Positions 1 to 6,452 of a DNA stretch of 64,000 nt are shown here, one piece after another. Source of the DNA: Acinetobacter sp. WCHAc010034 (GTDB taxonomy: Bacteria > Pseudomonadota > Gammaproteobacteria > Pseudomonadales > Moraxellaceae). The stretch spans positions 558,001 to 622,000 of the forward strand of contig NZ_CP032279.1 of the NCBI RefSeq assembly GCF_001696615.3, given 5' to 3'. Numbering within the stretch: the first letter of the stretch is position 1; every line of letters begins with the position of its first letter. A program made the position numbers and the translations under genes. The notes beneath the pieces are model-generated. The model was not told the origin of the DNA. It did not search any database and worked only from the letters and a program-made list of their open reading frames with translations.

Positions 1-91
1 GCACAAAATTTGAGTTTTCAGAATTGCTTACTGCTGCGCAAAACGCGATTAAGGCCCACAGGCAAATGAATAGGATTGTTTCGTTATTCAC
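1..91 (-). CDS. Partial small phage membrane protein (N-terminus only)
   Basis: A minus-strand frame opens with GTG at 91 and stays open to the window edge (30 codons). The GTG overlaps the helicase stop codon (GTGA) and has GGAGG just upstream inside the helicase end, so translational coupling is likely. The visible start, MNNETILFICLWALIAFCAA, is one hydrophobic stretch, either a signal peptide or a membrane anchor. It would be the next gene of the leftward early prophage operon. The function is unknown and the rest lies outside the window. Confidence 0.5.
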   Translation of the reverse strand, partial: MNNETILFICLWALIAFCAAVSNSENSNFV

Positions 92-1464
92 ACCCCACCT
101 CCCAAGCCGTGAATCTGCTCAATCGCCTGGCTGTCCAGATTTGAAAACTGGCAATACTTCAGCTGGGCATGCATGTATGCCGTACCCGGTTCCCCATGGC
201 GGTTCTTGCCTAAAATCGCTTCCGCAATCCCTCTGTATTTGGAGTCCTTGTGATAAATCTCATCGCGGTACAGGAAGATGATCTGATCCGCATCCTGTTC
301 AATGGCGCCTGATTCGCGGAGGTCTGACATCATAGGGCGTTTGTTTGGCCGCTTTTCCAATTCACGGTTCAGCTGCGACAGCAGCACAATCACGCAGTCA
401 AACTCTTTGGCCATCGCCTTAAGCTCGCCGGTGAAATAGGCAATCTTCAAGTCTTCGCGCGCAAACTGCTTTGTGGTTTTCATGATCTGCAGGTAGTCAA
501 TGAAGACTGCGCCTATTGAGCCGTACTGATGCTTCACCTTGCGGATTGATTCGCGGATATTGGCGATTGACGGGCGCGAAGTGTCGTTGATCTGCAGCGG
601 CACATTCGCAAACATGGTTACGGCGCGCGTATAGGCCGTGAATTCTTCCTGCGGCAGCATATGCGGCGCATTGCGGACTTTGCTGATGTCTGCGGGGCCG
701 GCCGCGCAGCACATCCGCATGGCGATCTGTTCCTTCGGCATTTCACCGGACATGATCAAAACCGGCTTCTGCTGGAATATCGCCACATTGCTGGCAATCA
801 CCTGCATCATTGTGGTTTTTCCCATGGCCGGGCGCGCCGCGATAACCGTCAGGCAGCCCGGCTCAATATCGCCCAGCTTCTGGTCCAGATCATGAATGCC
901 TGTCTGTATGCCCTTGATCATCGTTTTGCCGGCGGCGGCGGCTGTCATCTTTTCATGCATTTCAAGGAAAGTATTCGCTGCAGCTTCGTGAATGTGGAAC
1001 AGCGATTCACTCGCCTGCTCGGTGTTGATTTCAGCGAACAGGCCCTGCGCTTCCTGCACCAGCTCGCCGCGGCTGACAGTCAGGTTTTGAGCCTTCTGGA
1101 TAATTTTGTGCGCTTCCTCTTCGACCTTCCGGCAGGTGGTCAGGTCTTTGAGTTTTTCAGCGTAGGAAACCAGGTTGTAAAAACTGGAAGGCGCTTCCTG
1201 CATCACCTGGATGAGATACTGCTCACCGCCTGCCTGTTCGATCATGCCGTGGGATGCAAGCCACTCGTTCACCAGTACGGCGTCATACGGTGAGTTTTTA
1301 GCGTCCAGATCAGCCACGGCCTTGAAGATCAGCTTGTGGCGCGTAGCGTGGAAGTCATCTTCCGTCAGCAGGTTTTCAACGTGAGTGTAAGACTCGGAAA
1401 CGGTCATCAGCGCAGCCAGCACCGCCTGCTCAATCTGCACACTGTGGATTTTGGTGTTAAGCAT
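88..1464 (-). CDS. Replicative DNA helicase, DnaB family (prophage)
   Basis: A hexameric helicase that would unwind the phage replication fork, the counterpart of lambda P-recruited DnaB or of P22 gp12. At 458 aa it has the usual length. A DnaB N-terminal domain covers about residues 5-105, and a RecA-like core follows from about 180. Walker A is ARPAMGKTT near residue 210 and Walker B is VFIDYLQ near 320; a later LSQLNRELEKR segment is typical of DnaB. It is the last complete gene of the leftward operon and overlaps the upstream HTH replication gene by 8 nt, the usual pairing of a phage-type initiator with its helicase. The host dnaB would be elsewhere, so this is read as the prophage copy. 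Confidence 0.93.
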   Translation of the reverse strand: MLNTKIHSVQIEQAVLAALMTVSESYTHVENLLTEDDFHATRHKLIFKAVADLDAKNSPYDAVLVNEWLASHGMIEQAGGEQYLIQVMQEAPSSFYNLVSYAEKLKDLTTCRKVEEEAHKIIQKAQNLTVSRGELVQEAQGLFAEINTEQASESLFHIHEAAANTFLEMHEKMTAAAAGKTMIKGIQTGIHDLDQKLGDIEPGCLTVIAARPAMGKTTMMQVIASNVAIFQQKPVLIMSGEMPKEQIAMRMCCAAGPADISKVRNAPHMLPQEEFTAYTRAVTMFANVPLQINDTSRPSIANIRESIRKVKHQYGSIGAVFIDYLQIMKTTKQFAREDLKIAYFTGELKAMAKEFDCVIVLLSQLNRELEKRPNKRPMMSDLRESGAIEQDADQIIFLYRDEIYHKDSKYRGIAEAILGKNRHGEPGTAYMHAQLKYCQFSNLDSQAIEQIHGLGGGV

Positions 1465-2269
1465 TGCGGCCTCCTAAGAATCCTTTTGGTTTTTCAGGGA
1501 GGCTGAAACCTTGCGGCGCGTTCTGCTGTGCCGGAGCCGATTGCCCAGGAATACTTTCGCTGTATTCAGGATGGCGTTTTTGATGTTTCTCAAACTTGTC
1601 GATAATCCACGCTGTGAACTTGTGGAGCTTTTGAGAATCAGATAAAACTCGTCCATCGAAATGGGAATTGAATGAGCTCAGTTCAAATTCGAAATTCGGC
1701 AATCCAAAAATCAGTTCAAGATTTTTTTCATGACCTGCGATTTTGATTTTCGTTTCCAATGATTTTTGATCTGGAATCCATTCGTGTTCACACAAAAGAT
1801 TTATTGATAGATTCAATGGTAGATTCCCTAACCCAAATTTGGGTTCGTTACCGATACCGTTTTTGGGTTCGTTACCCTCCAAATTTGGGTTCGTTACCCC
1901 ATTAATAACAACACCGTTTTTGGTATCGTTACCAAATTCGGTATCGTTCCGTTTTTGGGTTTGTTTAACTGCACCGTTTTTGGGTGCGTTATGTTCTCGG
2001 GAATCAACTCCTACCAGCTGTAAAACCCGAACTTGTTTTGTATTTCCTTTGCGCTCGCCTGTATCAAAAATCAAGCCTATTTCGATAAGTTCATTCACTG
2101 CTTTTTGAACTGTTTTTAGGTTCAGCAGTGTGTCTTCAGCCAGGCGTTTATTGCTTGGATAGCAGGTATGATCCTCGCCGGCGCGATCCGCCAGCGAAAG
2201 AAGTATTAAGCGCTGCGGAGAATTACTGACTGGCGCAGTCCACGCCCAGCGTGTTGCATCAACACTCAT
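1457..2269 (-). CDS. Phage replication protein with N-terminal winged helix (O-like)
   Basis: A 270-aa protein whose first 110 residues form a helix-turn-helix/winged-helix domain of the type found in phage replication initiators (SPQRLILLSLADRAGE, then CYPSNKRLAEDT). The middle (about 110-160) is a low-complexity Asn/Gly/Lys linker with repeated KNG and EPK segments, also visible in the DNA as repeated TTTGGGTTCGTTACC-type blocks. The C-terminus holds a short conserved block and a Pro/Gln tail. Position just before the helicase gene supports an origin-binding or helicase-loading role, as for lambda O; a phage origin could lie in the repeated linker DNA. This role is inferred from context and the HTH. 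Confidence 0.75.
   Translation of the reverse strand: MSVDATRWAWTAPVSNSPQRLILLSLADRAGEDHTCYPSNKRLAEDTLLNLKTVQKAVNELIEIGLIFDTGERKGNTKQVRVLQLVGVDSREHNAPKNGAVKQTQKRNDTEFGNDTKNGVVINGVTNPNLEGNEPKNGIGNEPKFGLGNLPLNLSINLLCEHEWIPDQKSLETKIKIAGHEKNLELIFGLPNFEFELSSFNSHFDGRVLSDSQKLHKFTAWIIDKFEKHQKRHPEYSESIPGQSAPAQQNAPQGFSLPEKPKGFLGGRNA
1805..1992. repeat. Short direct repeats inside the replication gene (possible phage origin iterons)
   Basis: Variants of ATTTGGGTTCGTTACC, TTTTTGGGTTCGTTACC and TTTTTGGTATCGTTACC recur about six times at irregular spacing here, within the linker of the O-like gene. In lambda the origin iterons lie inside gene O, so this is a reasonable origin candidate. The repeats could equally be a by-product of the Asn/Gly/Lys-rich linker. 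Confidence 0.4.
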
Positions 2270-2415
2270 TTTGCCCCCTGCATAACAAAAGAAGACAGCT
2301 GCAGGCGTGCATCAGCGACTGCCTGAGCGGTTTTGACGGTCTTGCATAGCGCATGGGCCGTCACGGCGGAGCGGAAGCGCTCAATGAGACGGTTCAGCTC
2401 AATTTCCTGCAGCAT
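2266..2415 (-). CDS. Small prophage protein, 49 aa, unknown
   Basis: A 49-codon frame lies between two phage genes and overlaps both: its ATG at 2415 is inside the end of the upstream gene and its TGA overlaps the ATG of the downstream replication gene (ATGA). It begins MLQEIELNRLIERFRS and is predicted to be mostly helical and amphipathic, with no signal peptide. Tight packing on both sides and good fit to the operon frame support it as real. No family recognised. Confidence 0.6.
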   Translation of the reverse strand: MLQEIELNRLIERFRSAVTAHALCKTVKTAQAVADARLQLSSFVMQGAK

Positions 2416-2698
2416 GGTCATTCCCTGCCTCCATAATCCGCTTCTTTGCTTCGCGTTCCGATGCGCTGGCTGGCCGTATCAAATGCTTCAGTGCAAACTT
2501 ATCGTCTTCATCCATAAACACGCTGAGGCGGTCTACGGCAGAAACTGTCATCAGGTGGCCCGGCATGTCGTCATGCACAAAAACAACGGCATCGCCAACC
2601 ATGAAGTCAGCATCCGGCACCAGGCAGTTCCTACACTGCTCTTCTTTAAAATCCGTACACTTGTCCGCGCATGGGTGCTGTGGTAAATTTGATCTCAT
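2399..2698 (-). CDS. Hypothetical prophage protein, 99 aa
   Basis: The ATG at 2698 is chosen over an upstream TTG at 2713 because AGGGG sits at ribosome-binding distance before the ATG and would lie inside the coding region otherwise. The product carries a short Cys cluster near the N-terminus (HPCADKC then QCRNC), which may bind a metal, followed by a beta-rich segment (VGDAVVFVHDDMPGHLMTV). It belongs to the leftward early operon between the ribbon-helix-helix-like gene and the 49-aa gene. Function unknown. Confidence 0.65.
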   Translation of the reverse strand: MRSNLPQHPCADKCTDFKEEQCRNCLVPDADFMVGDAVVFVHDDMPGHLMTVSAVDRLSVFMDEDDKFALKHLIRPASASEREAKKRIMEAGNDHAAGN

Positions 2699-2747
2699 AT
2701 TCGATCCCCTCAAAAGTTTTGAATTAATAAAAGCCTGACCTAGACCG

Positions 2748-3023
2748 TCAGGCTTTTTCTTTGCCTAAATCCCTGTGAATCCCTTCCGATCCCTCTGAGA
2801 TTTCCACTTCTGTGCTTAACTCCCTGATTAACCCTGTTAATCCCAAACGCTCCATGTTTTTTGCCTCTATATTGAGAATATGCCACTCGCCAGCGATCTC
2901 TTTTTCGAGCAGCCAAGCGAGATATTGAGCAACAGGTTTACCTTTGAAATTAGCTAAAACCTTTGCTCTCTGATGATTCTCAGGAGATAGACGCACATGC
3001 GTAGAATTTTTATCAAGACTCAT
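2748..3023 (-). CDS. Small prophage DNA-binding-like protein (ribbon-helix-helix type)
   Basis: A 91-aa protein. The first 45 residues (STHVRLSPENHQRAKVLANF, then PVAQYLAWLLEKEI) have the beta strand plus two-helix spacing of Arc/MetJ-like ribbon-helix-helix regulators. The C-terminal half is acidic and helical. It follows cro directly in the leftward operon, where lambda has cII, so a regulatory role is plausible. The fold assignment rests on the pattern alone and is moderate. Confidence 0.6.
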   Translation of the reverse strand: MSLDKNSTHVRLSPENHQRAKVLANFKGKPVAQYLAWLLEKEIAGEWHILNIEAKNMERLGLTGLIRELSTEVEISEGSEGIHRDLGKEKA

Positions 3024-3031
3024 AAATTGTC

Positions 3032-3247
3032 CTACTTTGGTAGACCTACTTTTAAAAGGGTTTTCTTAGAAACCTTCCCTTTTGTATTTTTTTCAATGAT
3101 CTCTGAATAGTTGGTTTGTCCAGTGTATTCAGTGCGGGGAAGTGAATCCTTTTCGATCCATTTGTACATAGCTCGCGGTGTTTTACCGATCCATGCAGCA
3201 ACAGTATTCACTCCGCCAGCATCATCAATGCATGACTTCAGGTTCAT
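3032..3247 (-). CDS. Cro-like repressor, divergent from cI
   Basis: A 71-aa helix-turn-helix protein. The recognisable part is a Cro/YdaS-type HTH of roughly residues 1-35 (GGVNTVAAWIGKTPRAMYKW). The frame is open to 3286, but the ATG at 3247 is preferred because GGAG lies 7 nt before it; the longer version would place the start inside the promoter. It is the first gene of the leftward operon and divergent from cI across a three-operator region. By analogy with lambda it would bind the same operators and favour lytic growth. Confidence 0.8.
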   Translation of the reverse strand: MNLKSCIDDAGGVNTVAAWIGKTPRAMYKWIEKDSLPRTEYTGQTNYSEIIEKNTKGKVSKKTLLKVGLPK

Positions 3248-3262
3248 TTTTAACTCCAATAT

Positions 3263-3275
3263 GAACTTATGGTTC
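3263..3275. promoter_or_regulatory. Repressor operator A (right operator cluster)
   Basis: GAACTTATGGTTC, an imperfect 13-bp palindrome of the form GAAC-N5-GTTC. It lies just downstream of the proposed cro promoter -10 box and starts 24 bp from operator B. Confidence 0.8.
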
Positions 3276-3276
3276 A

Positions 3277-3305
3277 ACTTTAACAAGAACTGATAGTTCT
3301 TTCAA
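3277..3305 (-). promoter_or_regulatory. Candidate early promoter for cro (PR-like)
   Basis: On the minus strand TTGAAA (3305-3300), a 17-bp spacer and TAAAGT (3282-3277) form a sigma70-type promoter aimed at cro. Operator B fills the spacer and operator A covers the start-point region, which fits direct repression. Start site inferred, not observed. Confidence 0.6.
3287..3299. promoter_or_regulatory. Repressor operator B (right operator cluster)
   Basis: GAACTGATAGTTC, matching the 13-bp palindrome consensus. It sits in the spacer of the leftward promoter and overlaps the candidate -35 of the cI promoter. Confidence 0.8.
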
Positions 3306-3318
3306 TACAAATTATTAT
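3290..3318 (+). promoter_or_regulatory. Candidate maintenance promoter for cI (PRM-like)
   Basis: CTGATA (3290-3295), a 17-bp spacer and TATTAT (3313-3318) point toward cI. The weak -35 overlaps operator B and operator C covers the expected start point, as expected for an autoregulated maintenance promoter. Prediction from boxes only. Confidence 0.45.
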
Positions 3319-3319
3319 T

Positions 3320-3332
3320 GAACTGATGGTTC
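3320..3332. promoter_or_regulatory. Repressor operator C (right operator cluster)
   Basis: GAACTGATGGTTC, third copy of the 13-bp palindrome, 33 bp from operator B and just upstream of the cI ribosome-binding site AAGG. Confidence 0.8.
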
Positions 3333-3345
3333 ACAAGGTATTTCA

Positions 3346-4065
3346 ATGAATAGCACAACAGAAAAAATAAAAGAGGAATTTGCAAAACGCATAAATAAGG
3401 CAATGGATGATAAGAATTATCCGCTTCGAGGGCGTGCGCGAGTTTTAAGTCGTGAGTTTGGTGTTTCTGACAAAGGTGCAGGCAAATGGCTTAAGGGCGA
3501 AGCAATTCCTGAGACATCAAAAATCCCATTACTCGCTGATTTCTTAGGTGTATCCGCTGAATGGTTGTTGAATGGGGCAAGTAATGCCGCAAATTCAGGG
3601 AATTCAAGTGAGGTTTTTGGGAATGTAAGACCAACTGGAAAAGTTTTGAGAGAAATCCCTGTGCTTGATTTTGTTCAAGCAGGTATGTGGAAGGAGGTTG
3701 CTTACGATGGGCTAAATCCAAAAGGAAGAGCTTATACAACTTACGAGGGCGTAAATCCCAAGGCTGTATTCTCACTGACTATTGATGGCATGAGCATGGC
3801 TCCAGATTTTTTACCTGGTGATGAGATTGTGGTGGATGCGGCCAAATCCCCAGTTCCGGGGTCGCTGGTTGTGGCGCAAGAGACTCAACATGGTACAGCC
3901 TTAACTACATTTAAAAAATATCGCGTTGTTGGGGTTAATGAGCATGGGGTGGATATTATTGAGCTGGTGCCATTAAATCCTGACTACCCCACTTACAACT
4001 CCATGCAAATTGAAATTTCAATTATTGGAGTTGTGGTGCAACACCATAGAGAATTTAAGTATTAA
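3346..4065 (+). CDS. CI-like phage repressor, S24 LexA-type
   Basis: A 239-aa lysogeny repressor. An N-terminal HTH spans about residues 28-75 (ARVLSREFGVSDKGAGKWLK), and an S24 peptidase domain follows from about 100. The Ala-Gly autocleavage bond is at residues 112-113 (FVQAGMW), the nucleophile is Ser150 in DGMSMAPDFLPGDE, and the general-base Lys is near 190 (TTFKKYRV). All parts needed for RecA-stimulated self-cleavage are present, so the prophage should respond to SOS. It is divergent from cro and flanked on both sides by the operators it presumably binds. The ATG at 3346 has AAGG 7 nt upstream. Confidence 0.93.
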   Translation: MNSTTEKIKEEFAKRINKAMDDKNYPLRGRARVLSREFGVSDKGAGKWLKGEAIPETSKIPLLADFLGVSAEWLLNGASNAANSGNSSEVFGNVRPTGKVLREIPVLDFVQAGMWKEVAYDGLNPKGRAYTTYEGVNPKAVFSLTIDGMSMAPDFLPGDEIVVDAAKSPVPGSLVVAQETQHGTALTTFKKYRVVGVNEHGVDIIELVPLNPDYPTYNSMQIEISIIGVVVQHHREFKY

Positions 4066-4073
4066 AAACAAAA

Positions 4074-4095
4074 CCCAAGCATATCCATGCTTGGG
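4074..4095 (+). terminator. Hairpin after cI, possible partial terminator
   Basis: CCCAAGCAT (4074-4082) pairs perfectly with ATGCTTGGG (4087-4095) over a 4-nt loop, 8 nt after the repressor stop codon. The following tract (CTTGTATAG) is poor in T, so read-through into the two-gene module downstream is likely. Confidence 0.55.
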
Positions 4096-4170
4096 CTTGT
4101 ATAGAGCAAAACTGCGAACCCGACGCAGTCCTTTAGAAGATATCGGGAGTGAAATTTTAGAGGGTGGAAT

Positions 4171-4749
4171 GTGATACCAGAATTTAATATGGCAGGTTTG
4201 ATCCCGCCAATACGACCGGGTGTTCCGGGCCATAGCGCGGATCGTTCACCATATGTAGTCGATATCTCAAGTGTAATCTTAAGATTCGCCACAACACCAA
4301 AAAGAATTCAAATTTTAAAAGGCTTTTTAGAGTTTAGGCAAAATTTCTACGCATTAGGTGTTATTGATGGTTTTCAATGGGTTGATGGTAGTTTTTGTCA
4401 AGATATTGAGACAATTGAGTCTAGAGATCCAGGGGACATTGATGTTGTCACTTTCTTTTACACACCTCAAGGAGTAGACCTAACTGCTGAACTAATAGAA
4501 TCAATTACAAACCTTCTGAATTCGGAATACACAAAGCCTCGGTTTAATGTAGATGCTTATGGGATGCAATTAGGTACAACATTTACAGCATCAACAGTCC
4601 AAACCTTGAGCTACTGGTACAGTATGTGGTCACATAGAAAAAGTGATAATATGTGGAAAGGATTTGTACAAGTCCCTTTATCTCCAACGGAAGATAAGCA
4701 AGCAATTATTGAACTTAACAAAATCGAAATTCAGGAGGAAATGCAATGA
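4171..4749 (+). CDS. DUF6932-like protein with nucleotidyltransferase-type motif (cargo gene A)
   Basis: A 192-aa protein. The start MIPEFNMAGLIPPI and the central DGSF (72-75) followed by DPGDIDVVTFF (DID at 89-91) resemble DUF6932 proteins. GS followed about 14 residues later by D-x-D is also the signature of minimal nucleotidyltransferases. That suggests transfer of a nucleotide to a protein or RNA, but no activity is shown. The GTG at 4171 is chosen because AGGGTGG lies at the right distance; the ATG at 4189 has no such site. It overlaps the next gene by 4 nt (ATGA), so the two are probably translated together. The DNA is visibly more AT-rich than the flanking phage genes. Position downstream of cI, same strand, matches rexAB in lambda. 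Confidence 0.75.
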   Translation: MIPEFNMAGLIPPIRPGVPGHSADRSPYVVDISSVILRFATTPKRIQILKGFLEFRQNFYALGVIDGFQWVDGSFCQDIETIESRDPGDIDVVTFFYTPQGVDLTAELIESITNLLNSEYTKPRFNVDAYGMQLGTTFTASTVQTLSYWYSMWSHRKSDNMWKGFVQVPLSPTEDKQAIIELNKIEIQEEMQ

Positions 4750-5666
4750 ATTACAACGAATTCGAAAATTTAACTTCTGAAGTTTCATTGCTTGAAAGTT
4801 TACTGAAGGATACGCCAGCTGAAAATATTTTTGACAGATTTAGTATTGAAAAAAGATTAAATAAGGCTAGAAACAAGCTGGGAACAATAAACCCAAATCA
4901 CATATCAAAAAAAGCTAAGCTTACCTTTAGAGGGCCTTATGTTACAGGCAGCGAATCCATTTCAGCTATATTTGCATCACAAGCAACTATGCTTTTTTCT
5001 GATGCTGTAGCAGCTATATCCGCAGCAATGTCTGGAGAATTAAACTATAAAGGTAAAATTCCAAATAAACTCAACAATCAGTTAATGATTACAGGCATGG
5101 CAACAGGCTCTTTTGGCTTTGAGTTTGACTTACCCAAACCTGATACTCATGATTTGTATGCAGAGCAACCAATAGTAGATACCGCATTAGAAGAAATTTC
5201 GAAGTTATTCCTAATTTCTGCCACTGGATCTGATGAAGAGTTAATGGAAGTAATTAGTGAGGTTCACCCCCGAGCCGCAAAAACTGTTTTCAATTTTTTA
5301 AAGTTTCTTCAAGAACAAAACTCACTCTGTGGTTTTGAATTTAATGATAAATTTTTCCGATTCTATGATCAAGACCAATTGGCAAGATCTGTATGCCGGC
5401 TTGATAGCAACAATATTCATGAAACAGTTCAGCCACACAAAGGGGAGTTTCAGGGAGTATTACCTAACTCAAGAACCTTTGAATTTAAGTCATATGATGA
5501 AGATCGAGTAATTCGTGGAAAATTTGATTTAAATATTAGTGATCCTGACATAGTAAACCGAGAATGGCTCCACAAGTCCATCTTAATAGATTTTACTGTA
5601 ACCCAAGTAGGTGATAGTCAACCACGCTTCACGATTCATGATTTAGAAAGCATCAAGTTAACTTAA
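4746..5666 (+). CDS. Unknown 306-aa protein, partner of the DUF6932-like gene (cargo gene B)
   Basis: I do not recognise the family. The protein is soluble-looking with no signal peptide. An N-terminal helical stretch (about 1-60, SLLESLLKDTPAENIFDRFS) is followed by a central region with FRGPYVTGSESISAIFASQA and GMATGSFGFEFDLP, a mostly alpha-helical segment (165-215), and a beta-rich C-terminal part (about 230-306) ending in FTIHDLESIKLT. It starts inside the stop of gene A, which implies a fixed stoichiometric partnership such as a toxin with its neutraliser or a sensor with its effector. It is AT-rich like gene A and closed by a clear terminator, so the two form a discrete module in the prophage immunity region. 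Confidence 0.75.
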   Translation: MNYNEFENLTSEVSLLESLLKDTPAENIFDRFSIEKRLNKARNKLGTINPNHISKKAKLTFRGPYVTGSESISAIFASQATMLFSDAVAAISAAMSGELNYKGKIPNKLNNQLMITGMATGSFGFEFDLPKPDTHDLYAEQPIVDTALEEISKLFLISATGSDEELMEVISEVHPRAAKTVFNFLKFLQEQNSLCGFEFNDKFFRFYDQDQLARSVCRLDSNNIHETVQPHKGEFQGVLPNSRTFEFKSYDEDRVIRGKFDLNISDPDIVNREWLHKSILIDFTVTQVGDSQPRFTIHDLESIKLT

Positions 5667-5683
5667 TATTTCAAACTCCAAGC

Positions 5684-5711
5684 ACCCACCCCAGCGGTGG
5701 GTTTTCTTTTC
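5684..5711 (+). terminator. Rho-independent terminator after the two-gene cargo module
   Basis: ACCCACC (5684-5690) pairs with GGTGGGT (5696-5702) and is followed by TTTCTTTTC. It closes the cI/cargo transcript. Confidence 0.8.
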
Positions 5712-5758
5712 TTCATTTCCACTTATAATTCATATTCCAATAACAACAAGATCCAACT

Positions 5759-6097
5759 ATGAAAAAAATAACACTTATGGCCCTACCCCTCACTCTGTTC
5801 TTCACTGGCTGTCAAAAGCAGCAGGCTGAAGATGCAAAACCTGACGCCGCCATTGTCGCGCAATTTGAAAAATCGGATGCTGTTATTGGCGCTTATCTGG
5901 ATAAGCTGGACAGCCCAGAAACGCCGCAGGGCGAAAAGGCTCAGATTCTCTGCAGAGATTACCCTGCAGAATACAAAACAAAATATATGCCGGCGCTATT
6001 GGTGTTATCGCCAGGCGAATATACCGAAGCTAACTTGCTGGCTGATTTGAAGTCTGTTTTGGATTACTATAAAAATAAATCTGCGATTAAATGCTAA
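5759..6097 (+). CDS. Small predicted lipoprotein in prophage immunity region
   Basis: A 112-aa product with a classic lipoprotein signal (MKKITLMALPLTLFFTGC), lipobox Cys at residue 18 and a Gln/Lys start of the mature chain. The mature part is helical and charged, with two further Cys residues that could form a disulphide. It lies between the two-gene module and the left operators on the strand of cI, so it is probably expressed in the lysogen. Phage lipoproteins in this setting can alter the cell surface and block superinfection, but the function here is inferred only from place and targeting. Confidence 0.7.
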   Translation: MKKITLMALPLTLFFTGCQKQQAEDAKPDAAIVAQFEKSDAVIGAYLDKLDSPETPQGEKAQILCRDYPAEYKTKYMPALLVLSPGEYTEANLLADLKSVLDYYKNKSAIKC

Positions 6098-6130
6098 AAT
6101 TAAAACAGCATATTGCTTACAGGTGAAGCC

Positions 6131-6208
6131 ATGGAAAGATATGTCATTATTGTAATTTTGATCATAATCGCAGTCTTGCTGGTAGCATTTTACAATAAGA
6201 AAAAATGA
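6131..6208 (+). CDS. 25-aa single-span membrane peptide
   Basis: The frame MERYVIIVILIIIAVLLVAF then YNKKKK-type end is one transmembrane helix with a basic C-terminal tail. It has AGGTG at 6121-6125 before the ATG and is followed by a terminator at 6263. It resembles small phage membrane peptides (holin-like, exclusion or type I toxin-like), none of which can be told apart from sequence alone. Confidence 0.55.
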   Translation: MERYVIIVILIIIAVLLVAFYNKKK

Positions 6209-6262
6209 TACGCAGACCGCTACGACAAGCTTTTCTTTTTAGATATCTAAGATTCAACACAC

Positions 6263-6290
6263 AACCCATCCCTGTGATGGGTTTTCTTTT
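6263..6290 (+). terminator. Rho-independent terminator before the left operator cluster
   Basis: AACCCATC (6263-6270) pairs with GATGGGTT (6276-6283) over a 5-nt loop, then TTTTCTTTT-like tract. It isolates the immunity-region genes from the rightward early operon. Confidence 0.8.
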
Positions 6291-6310
6291 GCCTATTAAA
6301 GCATATAACA

Positions 6311-6323
6311 GAACCAATAATTC
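6311..6323. promoter_or_regulatory. Repressor operator D (left operator cluster)
   Basis: GAACCAATAATTC, a near match to the 13-bp palindrome found beside cI (right half ATTC rather than GTTC), 30 bp from operator E. Confidence 0.6.
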
Positions 6324-6340
6324 AAATAATAAAAATAAGT

Positions 6341-6353
6341 GAACTTTTAGTTC
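6341..6353. promoter_or_regulatory. Repressor operator E (left operator cluster)
   Basis: GAACTTTTAGTTC, full match to the GAAC-N5-GTTC palindrome, directly upstream of the -35 box TTGACT. Confidence 0.8.
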
Positions 6354-6382
6354 TTGACTTAATTGAACCAATAGTTCATATT
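6354..6382 (+). promoter_or_regulatory. Candidate rightward early promoter (PL-like)
   Basis: TTGACT (6354-6359), 17-bp spacer and CATATT (6377-6382). Operator F fills the spacer, so repressor binding would exclude RNA polymerase. It would drive the Sak4-like recombination operon. Confidence 0.65.
6365..6377. promoter_or_regulatory. Repressor operator F (left operator cluster)
   Basis: GAACCAATAGTTC, 24 bp from operator E, the same spacing as between operators A and B at the other cluster. Confidence 0.8.
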
Positions 6383-6383
6383 T

Positions 6384-6433
6384 ATCCCGTACCCACAAAA
6401 AAGCCCTGACACTTTGAACGGGATCAGGGCTTT
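6384..6433 (+). promoter_or_regulatory. Early-operon leader with two competing hairpins
   Basis: AAAGCCCTGA (6400-6409) pairs perfectly with TCAGGGCTTT (6424-6433). ATCCCGT (6384-6390) is also complementary to ACGGGAT (6418-6424), and the two pairings cannot both form as simple nested helices. The element lies between the candidate promoter and the first gene of the early operon, the place of antitermination or attenuation signals. On the minus strand the first stem is followed by TTT, so it may also act as a reverse-direction terminator. Confidence 0.5.
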
Positions 6434-6452
6434 GCAAAACTGCGAGATAAGT

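Noticed and set aside
661..1293. A 210-codon frame antisense to the helicase gene
   Set aside because: Shadow of the DnaB-type gene; no ribosome-binding site and no domain.
3234..3246. A fourth operator candidate (GACTTCAGGTTC) next to operator A
   Set aside because: Left half-site is broken and the spacing is one base short; it also lies within the cro start.
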